DNA of 16,982 nucleotides from JAVHLK01 sp043806215. GTDB lineage: Bacteria > Desulfobacterota > Desulfomonilia > Desulfomonilales > Desulfomonilaceae. Below the pieces are notes generated by a model. The model was not told the DNA's origin and searched no databases. It saw nothing but the letters and a program-made list of their open reading frames with translations. The stretch covers positions 1 to 16,982 of the forward strand of contig JAZDHD010000258.1 of NCBI GenBank assembly GCA_043806215.1, in the 5' to 3' direction. Shown here piece by piece: positions 7,147-12,806 of this stretch. The translations under genes were made by a program, and so were the position numbers. How positions within the stretch are numbered: position 1 is the first letter of the stretch; each line of letters begins with the position of its first letter.

Positions 7147-7322
7147 GGAATTGATCTCATTGATTGTACCCCCGATTCACCGTCTGAATGAAAATGTAAC
7201 CGCTCCAGGGGCGATTGTCGTGCCTGCAAATCAATATGACATCAGGTTCAAGGGGGTCGGCTGATTCACTTAACACGATACGGTACGACGAAAGGAGCCT
7301 CGTATTTCTAGCTTCGCGGTCG

Positions 7323-7351
7323 ATGGTATGCTCTTTGAATCGGGATGTCAA
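7323..7351 (-). promoter_or_regulatory. Probable promoter of kinase 2
   Basis: On the minus strand a perfect TTGACA (7351-7346), a 17-bp spacer and TACCAT (7328-7323) fit sigma70 consensus at 6/6 and 4/6. The surrounding 30 bp are conserved at the kinase 1 promoter (24 of 30 positions). Predicted start near 7316, leaving a leader of about 170 nt. Confidence 0.55.
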
Positions 7352-7357
7352 GCCTCA

Positions 7358-7367
7358 TCCCGCGGGA
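7358..7367. repeat. Palindrome TCCCGCGGGA
   Basis: Perfect 10-bp palindrome lying between the divergent -35 elements, directly upstream of the kinase 2 promoter. It shares the TCCCGC/GCGGGA core of the hairpins at 1232-1260 and 2216-2232. It could be an operator for both directions or merely a small REP-like unit. Confidence 0.3.
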
Positions 7368-7391
7368 CGCGCAGGCACGGCCAGAATTTGG

Positions 7392-7420
7392 TTGACTATT
7401 CGGTGCAAACAAGCTTTAAT
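7392..7420 (+). promoter_or_regulatory. Probable promoter of the barrel/phosphatase direction
   Basis: TTGACT (7392-7397), 17-bp spacer, TTTAAT (7415-7420): 5/6 and 5/6 against sigma70 consensus. It reads toward the gene at 7598 with a leader of about 170 nt. Confidence 0.5.
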
Positions 7421-7597
7421 GGCATCCACAAGTAGGAAATTCGCAGACGAACCCAGGGATCATTGTGGTCGCCGAGACATCTCCATGCCGGTATTTCCTG
7501 ACGGCTGAGCATCCGCCGGCTGCAGGTTGAATAGATCCGCCGGGTAGGCGCCTCAGGTATTTTTTTGGCTTTGTGTTTCGGGAGAGAAGAGGATTCT

Positions 7598-8458
7598 ATG
7601 GTTGGAAACGGACAAACCCGCAGCCAAGTGTACCGAAGAATGACGCAGGCCGCAATCCTCGCGGCGGTGTTGGTCCTGCCGAGCTTACCGTGTGCAATGG
7701 CTCAAGGCTTCTTTGGCATTGCCGATCCGGGATCTCCCTTTATTTTTCCCCCGGGTCTACAGGGTGAGGCGAGGGTTACGCCAATATGGACGACGATAAG
7801 CGGCGGAAGTAATACCATTCCTTCCTTGGGTATCGACTGGGGCCTAAGGAACCAATTCGACATGACGCAGAGTTACCTCAACATCGATACCATGCTGAGG
7901 TTCGGTGTCGGGCGTTTTTCCCTAAGGGGATACTATGAGCCCCGGGAATTCGTGGGGCGAACGAGGTACAGGAACAACCCGTGGGGGAACGTGGCGGAGG
8001 CCAGACTGGACTATTCGGGGATACGCGTGGGTGGGAGCGTTGATTTCTTCCTTATCTACGGCGCCCGGTTCGGCGCCGACATAGATCTTGACTTGTACAG
8101 GCCGATATTTACCGAAGCCGTCCAGACGGATAACGGAGGCAAGAAGATTCAGGGGGAATCCGCGTTCACTTGGGGAGTGCATGGAGTGTATTCCCCTGAT
8201 GCGAGCCTTTATGGGCTGTCGGGATCGGTTGAGGTCACAGCGCGTTGGCCCCTTACGGGAACGAGTGTCACCGATCTGGAGCTTGCCGCGGGATTGAGGG
8301 GGCCGGAGAGCGTTCTTGGCGCTGCGGCTCTAAGATTCGGATGGCGGTCGACCAGCCTGAAGTTTCACGACAAGCAATCGTACAACAATCTGGTTGTTGA
8401 TACCGGGTTTGATGCAGTCATCAGCGGATGGTTCGGTCAACTGGTGTATTACTACTGA
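7598..8458 (+). CDS. Secreted, probable outer-membrane beta-barrel protein
   Basis: A 286-residue protein. ATG 7598 is chosen because a purine-rich AGAAGAGGA precedes it and because it puts a good signal peptide at the N-terminus: 'YRRMTQAAILAAVLVLPSLPCAMAQ', cleavage near residue 35-36. An earlier in-frame start at 7565 adds only 'MALCFGREEDS'. The mature part is rich in alternating aromatic and small/polar residues typical of transmembrane beta strands (for example 'FSLRGYYEPREFVG', 'LDYSGIRVGGSVDFFLIYGARFGADIDLDLY', 'SGSVEVTARWPL'). It ends in 'GQLVYYY', the aromatic C-terminus expected of outer-membrane barrels. No family recognised. Its position, divergent from the kinases and followed by the phosphatase, suggests a role in surface export or anchoring of the polysaccharide; this is inference. 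Confidence 0.75.
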   Translation: MVGNGQTRSQVYRRMTQAAILAAVLVLPSLPCAMAQGFFGIADPGSPFIFPPGLQGEARVTPIWTTISGGSNTIPSLGIDWGLRNQFDMTQSYLNIDTMLRFGVGRFSLRGYYEPREFVGRTRYRNNPWGNVAEARLDYSGIRVGGSVDFFLIYGARFGADIDLDLYRPIFTEAVQTDNGGKKIQGESAFTWGVHGVYSPDASLYGLSGSVEVTARWPLTGTSVTDLELAAGLRGPESVLGAAALRFGWRSTSLKFHDKQSYNNLVVDTGFDAVISGWFGQLVYYY

Positions 8459-8514
8459 AATTTCGTAATAAGGCGGCCCCGCTTCGCCCGGAACAAGCTC
8501 CGCCGGCGCGCACT

Positions 8515-8531
8515 GCCTGCAACGGGCAGGC
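8515..8531 (+). terminator. Weak GC-rich hairpin after the barrel gene
   Basis: GCCTGC (8515-8520) pairs with GCAGGC (8526-8531) around AACGG, about 60 nt past the stop at 8458. No T-run follows, so termination is doubtful. The 226-bp gap (8459-8684) otherwise shows nothing identifiable, and the phosphatase may be co-transcribed. Confidence 0.2.
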
Positions 8532-8684
8532 GACTCTCCGGAAAGCCGTTATGCTTACACTGTCTTGCCTTGTATGGTACCCTCCTTTCCGGCAACCCTT
8601 TTCAAACATCGTCGGCATAAGGCTCCTTGAAGGGGATCGTTGGCGGACAGCTGCTGGGGGATCGTCCAAGGTGGAGAGTTCAGC

Positions 8685-9461
8685 TTGATAGACGTTCACA
8701 ACCACCTCTTGCCCGCTGTGGACGATGGTGCAAGAAATCGCGCCGAAACGTTGGAAATGTGCCGAATGGCCTGTGCGGACGGTATCCACGTCATCGTGGC
8801 CACACCCCATTCGTACGATGACCAGTTCATCAACCATCCAAACACGATACGATCTCTTGTCACGGAGTTGAACGAGGAATTGACCGACGCCGGCATAGAT
8901 ATCGAGATCTTGCCGGGAATGGAGGTGCGGGTTTCCGCAGAACTCCCCAGGCGTTTGCTGAACGGAGAAATCCTCCCTTTGAATGACGGCGAGTATATTC
9001 TCTTGGAGTTTCACCCCGCGCATATCCCGTCGGGGTTCGAGAACCTTGTTCATCAGCTGGTCCTATCAGGCTACCGTGTGATTCTTGCCCATCCTGAGCA
9101 GAACATGGGCATTCAAAAGCACCCGGAGTACTTGTTCAAACTTCTCGAGATGTTCGACCCGTTTACCATCATGTGCCAGCTCACCGCATCCAGCGTTGTG
9201 GACAAGAATGGTTCCGAGCCGGCAAGGACTGCCGGAATACTGCTCAAGAACAATCTGGCTCACCTGATAGCATCCGATGCACACGATGTGAGGTTGAGGC
9301 GGCCCGTCCTGTCTCAAGCCGCAAGAGCCGCAGCTGGTATCGTCGGAGAGGAAAAGGCCTCGAATATGGTGAAAGAGTACCCTTGGGCGATAATCAACAG
9401 GGAGCGCATTGTTGACGAATGGGAGCCTCGGAACCCCAAACGGTGGTGGAGGTTGCGTTGA
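8685..9461 (+). CDS. PHP-type protein-tyrosine phosphatase, CpsB/YwqE family
   Basis: A 258-residue cytoplasmic metal-dependent phosphatase that in known systems removes phosphate from the tyrosine tail of a BY-kinase. I place the start at TTG 8685, with GGAGAG at 8673-8678 six nt upstream. This yields 'MIDVHNHLLPAVDDGA', the canonical N-terminus, whereas the earlier TTG at 8640 adds 15 non-conserved residues. Metal-ligand motifs of the PHP fold are all present: H5/H7 ('HNH'), H42 ('ATPH'), E80 ('PGMEV'), E108 ('LLEF'), H136 ('LAHPEQN') and D198/H200 ('SDAHD'). It lies in the unit diverging from the kinases, so the kinase/phosphatase pair is split between two promoters. Assignment is firm; substrate is inferred from family and neighbourhood. 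Confidence 0.93.
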   Translation: MIDVHNHLLPAVDDGARNRAETLEMCRMACADGIHVIVATPHSYDDQFINHPNTIRSLVTELNEELTDAGIDIEILPGMEVRVSAELPRRLLNGEILPLNDGEYILLEFHPAHIPSGFENLVHQLVLSGYRVILAHPEQNMGIQKHPEYLFKLLEMFDPFTIMCQLTASSVVDKNGSEPARTAGILLKNNLAHLIASDAHDVRLRRPVLSQAARAAAGIVGEEKASNMVKEYPWAIINRERIVDEWEPRNPKRWWRLR

Positions 9462-9466
9462 GCGCG

Positions 9467-9489
9467 GCCGACAGTCCCCTCATGTCGGC
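9467..9489 (+). terminator. Weak hairpin after the phosphatase gene
   Basis: GCCGAC (9467-9472) pairs with GTCGGC (9484-9489) across an 11-nt loop, starting 6 nt after the phosphatase stop. There is no T-run. It could be an RNA-end stabilising hairpin or chance. Confidence 0.2.
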
Positions 9490-9627
9490 AGGTGATGATT
9501 TGAGACGCCGTCCCTGTCTTTCGGCGACATTGCGGCGCGGCGGGCACATGTGAAGATCCGGAATCGGGCAAGCTAAGAGGAAATCGTTCACCGAGATCCC
9601 CCCGAGCGGAGCGGAGGTGTTTGCGGC

Positions 9628-10188
9628 ATGTCCCGCAAGTGGTTTCACGGCAGCGTTTGGTTGTGGTTGCTTTTTCCCTTGTACGGCATTGCCGTCGACT
9701 ACGCCGGCGCCCAGGACGTGTGTGACGGTGCGCGCAAAGAACTGCAGCAGGAGCGGCATCGGTTAAACGACTACGAGTCGGCCTTACGGCAATCGTACGA
9801 TCATGCGGATTCCAACCTTACCAGGGTCCTCAACTTCAAGATCAGCCAGGCGAAAAAGAAGGTGAGCGACCTGGAGCTTATCATAAAGTACTGCCCTTCT
9901 TCTCAAGTATCAAACCGGCCGGAACTGGGTTTGAGCGGCCCGAAGTCGGACGATGGACGCTATGCGGACAAGAGCTGCGCGGATCTCAAGAAGATGCTCT
10001 TCCCGCTTCTCGTCAAGAAACGGGAACTCGAACGGCGGCAGAAGAGCATGCTGTCGAGCATGACGGAGGAAGCTGAAGCGGAACTGCAGAAAATCTCGGA
10101 GGAATTACGATACGTGAGAAAGGCCTTGAAAACCAGGTGCGCTGCGGGAAGAGCCCCCGGCTCTTTGCTCAAGCGGTTGCGACGATGA
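9628..10188 (+). CDS. Secreted Cys-bracketed helical-hairpin protein, function unknown
   Basis: A 186-residue protein with a strong GGAGGT (9613-9618) nine nt before ATG 9628. Residues 1-28 form a signal peptide (basic start, 'VWLWLLFPLYGIAV', cleavage near 'AGA-Q'). The mature part has two similar helical units, each bounded by cysteines: C32 to C89 and C117 to C171. Each unit is a charged amphipathic stretch ('KELQQERHRLNDYESAL ... AKKKVSDLELIIKYC' and 'KKRELERRQKSM ... LQKISEELRYVRKALKTRC'). Units are joined by a Ser/Pro/Gly-rich linker and followed by a basic tail (KRLRR). Periplasmic location and intra-unit disulfides are inferred. It lies 166 bp after the phosphatase and ends facing the oppositely oriented gene at 10229. 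I do not recognise the family. Confidence 0.75.
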   Translation: MSRKWFHGSVWLWLLFPLYGIAVDYAGAQDVCDGARKELQQERHRLNDYESALRQSYDHADSNLTRVLNFKISQAKKKVSDLELIIKYCPSSQVSNRPELGLSGPKSDDGRYADKSCADLKKMLFPLLVKKRELERRQKSMLSSMTEEAEAELQKISEELRYVRKALKTRCAAGRAPGSLLKRLRR

Positions 10189-10228
10189 CGGCGGCCTCAA
10201 CGGAGCTTGTGCGGGCACGTAATCCGCC

Positions 10229-10900
10229 TCACCGGGTGTCGGTTTCTTTTGTGTCTTCGTGTTCTTGGGGGGCGGGTCCCGTTTCGTCACGTGAACGCTT
10301 TTCCTTGGGCTTGGGTGCTTCGGGAACCGGGAGAATCTCGCACTTTTTCCCCCACTCAGGTTTTCTCACCCTGGCGTGCAGTTCGTTCTTGGGGATTCGT
10401 TTCACCACGAGGTAGGGCCTGAACATCTGTTCCTCCCAGTTCCAAATGAAGTTTCTCACGTCAATGACGGGACCGATGTCCCGGTACAATATGACCCACC
10501 ATTCATTGGCCTTTTCCATGTAGCAGAGTCTCATGGCTTTGATCTCACCGAGTTCCAAAGCCAGTTCCCGGGCGGCTTGTCTTAACCGCCGGTCAAGATC
10601 CGACGAGTCCTGTTCACCTCTTCCTCCCACGGCGGGCGGGTTCCCGGAAGTCGGCGGTTTGGCGGTCCCGGTGTCGGAACTTTTCGCAGCCTTTTCTTTT
10701 TCCACACCGGCGGCATCAATTCCGATCTCAGTCGTCTTACGGACCGACGATTCCGAAGGTTCATCCGCCGGTTCAGGCGCGGGAGTGCGGTTCCACACGC
10801 AACCACCCGATGCAAAGAGACAGATCACACATACGACCAACCAGTGGGTGGATAACTTGAGTCGGACGCAACTGCTCAGTGTTTTCCCCGAGGACTTCAC
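10229..10900 (-). CDS. Envelope (putative lipo-) protein, function unknown
   Basis: A 223-residue protein if started at GTG 10900, which has AGAGGA six nt upstream. ATG codons at 10906 and 10915 and a GTG at 10936 are in frame but less well placed. The N-terminus is basic, then hydrophobic 'LVVCVICLFASGGC' with Cys34. The box S-G-G-C is a weak lipobox, so lipoprotein status is uncertain. Next comes a Pro/Ser/Lys-rich low-complexity linker (35-100), then a folded-looking domain (101-190) with 'EWWVILYRDIGPVIDVRNFIWNWEEQMFRPYLVVKR'. The last ~14 residues (APQEHEDTKETDTR) are encoded by a genomic repeat. It lies downstream of the OPX gene on the same strand but 348 bp away. Family not recognised; a cell-envelope role beside the export genes is inferred. 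Confidence 0.65.
   Translation of the reverse strand: MKSSGKTLSSCVRLKLSTHWLVVCVICLFASGGCVWNRTPAPEPADEPSESSVRKTTEIGIDAAGVEKEKAAKSSDTGTAKPPTSGNPPAVGGRGEQDSSDLDRRLRQAARELALELGEIKAMRLCYMEKANEWWVILYRDIGPVIDVRNFIWNWEEQMFRPYLVVKRIPKNELHARVRKPEWGKKCEILPVPEAPKPKEKRSRDETGPAPQEHEDTKETDTR
10250..10272 (-). repeat. CACGAAGACAC-type repeat inside a coding 3' end
   Basis: On the minus strand this reads CCCCCAAGAACACGAAGACA and continues CAA, the composition of the intergenic CACCAAG/CACGAAG repeats at 431, 1291 and 2287. Here it is translated as the 'PQEHEDTK' tail of the protein at 10229-10900. Confidence 0.45.
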
Positions 10901-11248
10901 CGCCATTCCTCTCATATGTGCCGGAAAAGCAAGCACGGATGGAACGAGAAAACGAGTTTGGGATCTACGCTATAATCCTCCGGATAATAGTGCGCAATCC
11001 GCCGGGCCGGCCGCAGCACGAAAGCGCGATCATTCTTGCTTACAGGATTCCCGGAATATTCTCAAGCCATTGTCGTCCAACAGATTGATGATGTGTGCTC
11101 GGCGAGTTTCCGGTGGGATAAACGTCCGTGACAAATGGTTGGGGTATCTACGCTAAGAGGAGACGTTGCGGCCTCATTCATCGAATTCGGCGCCGGAACG
11201 AACGCCAATGACGCGGTGCGGCACCCCCGAACGTTCGTTGCACGGGGC
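10901..11248. other. Gap between OPX gene and envelope-protein gene
   Basis: 348 bp with no credible gene. The only structure I see is the 21-bp imperfect palindrome at 10970-10990. The start context of the downstream gene at 10900 lies at its left end. No clear terminator follows the OPX stop at 11249. Confidence 0.4.
10970..10990. promoter_or_regulatory. 21-bp imperfect palindrome, possible operator/-10 region
   Basis: CTATAATCC (10970-10978) and GGATAATAG (10982-10990) are inverted copies (8 of 9) around TCC, about 70 bp upstream of the envelope-protein gene. On the minus strand it contains TATTAT, a good -10, but no matching -35 is visible. Confidence 0.3.
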
Positions 11249-12337
11249 TCAATTTCCGGCCAGACGATCCACCAGTTGTGCAAATTCTCCGACGGTTGCC
11301 ATGTATTGTTCCATGAAGACGCGAATATCCCGGACGTATGTCTTGGGAACGTACAAAACATCGTACGGTTTCACAAGGATCGCCGCCCCCATATCGCCTA
11401 CGTCAAAGATCTTCTTGATATCCAACCTTCGACCGATAGGCTTGCCGTGGATATTCTTGGAAATGAGGATGACGCTGGTCAGATCCGCCGTATCCGAGAG
11501 GTGGCCCCCGGCCATTGCAATCGCGTGGACCGCGGTGATGGGCTGCTTGATTTCGTAGGCTCCGGGACTTGCAACCTGACCAAGAATGTAGACTTTCCGG
11601 GATTTCGCCTCCTCAAGGGCCAGAGACACCACCACATGCTGAAGCACGCCGGATCTGTAGAGTCTGTTGGCCGATTCCTCAACATCCCTCAGCGTATGTC
11701 CCGCGGCAAGAATCCTATCCTTGAGAAGGGGAAGATCAATTGTGCCGTCCGGATTCACGGTGATCTTCGCCTGCTGTCCTCCGGTCAGCGTAGTCAACGA
11801 TTCCACCAATTTGCCCACCTTCTGGTAGAACTTGTTGACGGTTACCGTAACCAACTGATATTTTTTAACTTCGTCGGCCTCTTCTTTGCTGAAAATGTTG
11901 GCTTCCGAGTAGGCTCTTTCCACGCGTTTGGCGAGATCCTCACGAGTGAGCCCGGCTGCCTGAATGTCTCCTATTCCGGGGAGCGTGATCATGCCGTCGG
12001 GATTGATCACTCTTGTCACGTTGAGCGCGGGATCGAGAATGAACTCGATACTGATCTCGTCAAGGGTGTCGAGTGTGAAACTTCCGGGTGGAACGGACCA
12101 TTCCGTTTGAAAGAGTACACGGATCAGATCTTGCGGCCCGAGCCGATAGTTGCGGCAAACGATGTCAAAGGCTTCGGCAAGATCATTTAGATGTGGTGTC
12201 TTCTTGGGTCCGGGGGATGGCCGAAAAGGTGACGGGACCAAGCCAATGCATCCGGACAGCAACGCGCATACGATCCCCAACAAAAGGGCGCGTTTCGCAA
12301 GCAGGTAAAATAACCGAATTCTCAATGGGATCGACAT
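11249..12337 (-). CDS. Wza-type polysaccharide export (OPX) outer-membrane lipoprotein
   Basis: A 362-residue protein forming the outer-membrane exit channel for the polymer, working with Wzc-type kinases. A signal peptide ends in lipobox 'LSGC' (C30). 'YRLGPQDLIRVLF' (64-76) begins the polysaccharide-export domain. A segment resembling its second half occurs twice: 'RVINPDGMITLPGIGDIQAAGL' spans 109-130 and 'KITVNPDGTIDLPLLKDRILAAGH' spans 191-214. The two are separated by a helical stretch (131-175). An SLBB-type domain starts at 'KVYILGQVASPGAYEI' (249-263). The C-terminal 'IRVFMEQYMATVGEFAQLVDRL' is amphipathic and may be the membrane-spanning helix. I use ATG 12337; a GTG at 12355 would add six residues. 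It stands alone with its own promoter region, on the same strand as the kinases but ~4 kb away from them. Confidence 0.92.
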   Translation of the reverse strand: MSIPLRIRLFYLLAKRALLLGIVCALLSGCIGLVPSPFRPSPGPKKTPHLNDLAEAFDIVCRNYRLGPQDLIRVLFQTEWSVPPGSFTLDTLDEISIEFILDPALNVTRVINPDGMITLPGIGDIQAAGLTREDLAKRVERAYSEANIFSKEEADEVKKYQLVTVTVNKFYQKVGKLVESLTTLTGGQQAKITVNPDGTIDLPLLKDRILAAGHTLRDVEESANRLYRSGVLQHVVVSLALEEAKSRKVYILGQVASPGAYEIKQPITAVHAIAMAGGHLSDTADLTSVILISKNIHGKPIGRRLDIKKIFDVGDMGAAILVKPYDVLYVPKTYVRDIRVFMEQYMATVGEFAQLVDRLAGN

Positions 12338-12375
12338 AAATCCACCAAACAGCACGAGGCCTTATCCTCATCCAG

Positions 12376-12404
12376 GGTATATCACAGACGAATTTCCACA
12401 TCAA
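12376..12404 (-). promoter_or_regulatory. Candidate proximal promoter of the OPX gene
   Basis: Minus strand TTGATG (12404-12399), 17-bp spacer, TATACC (12381-12376), each 4/6 to consensus. Predicted start is about 32 nt before the OPX ATG. Moderate quality. Confidence 0.35.
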
Positions 12405-12616
12405 GAGGAAACGGCCACCCTGCCCGCATTTATCCTCTCCGCGATCGACACGCCCGCCCGCAAGATGCGCCGGATGTCTCGGCCCATCGCAGTCGGCAGC
12501 CCTCTCATTGTTGCTTCGTCAGAGCCCGGCGCCCTAATCGCCGTTCCCCACCGGCTCCCCCTGTGTTTGTGAAGCGCCGGCAACGGCAGCCACGAAGCCT
12601 GGACATGAATGGCCAC

Positions 12617-12646
12617 ACTTTAGTGCATTCATGCGAGAACTGTCAA
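12617..12646 (-). promoter_or_regulatory. Candidate distal promoter of the OPX gene
   Basis: Minus strand perfect TTGACA (12646-12641), 18-bp spacer, TAAAGT (12622-12617). It would give a leader of about 270 nt. Confidence 0.3.
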
Positions 12647-12806
12647 GTTTTATCGCGGGTCCCGGGGAATACGGCATGTCGGCGAGGATAATCCTGCGGA
12701 AATGGGCTGTTTCTTCTTGAATTGAACGCGGAGTGCGGCCATGATTGGACCGGGACCGGCGAGATACGTGTGGGCCCCGTTGAGCGGCCGGAATCCGAGG
12801 AGATGC

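Larger units (their letters stand above)
7147..7597. other. Divergent intergenic region between kinase 2 and the barrel gene
   Basis: 451 bp without a credible gene. It holds back-to-back promoters (minus strand 7323-7351, plus strand 7392-7420) whose -35 boxes are 40 bp apart, and a perfect palindrome TCCCGCGGGA between them (7358-7367). Both predicted transcripts have leaders of about 170 nt. Short reading frames here overlap each other and lack ribosome binding sites. Confidence 0.5.
12338..12806. other. Divergent intergenic region OPX / TPR protein
   Basis: 469 bp with no credible gene. It holds two candidate leftward promoters for the OPX gene (12376-12404 and 12617-12646). For the rightward gene, a weaker TTGAAT (12717-12722), 17 bp, CATGAT (12740-12745) is visible. 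No repeats or stable hairpins were noticed. Confidence 0.4.

Noticed and set aside
8421..9053. 210-residue minus-strand frame over the phosphatase gene
   Set aside because: Overlaps the PHP phosphatase whose metal-binding motifs are all intact; no domain visible.
10963..11155. Direct repeat ATCTACGCTA at 10963 and 11146
   Set aside because: A single 10-bp match is expected by chance in a window of this length and no other structure supports it.
11135..12190. 351-residue plus-strand frame opposite the OPX gene
   Set aside because: Antisense to a gene with lipobox, export domain and SLBB motifs; no independent support.
12366..12373. GGATGAGG octamer (minus strand) shared by the OPX and kinase 2 promoter regions as an operator
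   Set aside because: The same 8-mer also occurs inside toxin coding sequence (near 953 and 1176), so it is not specific to promoters.
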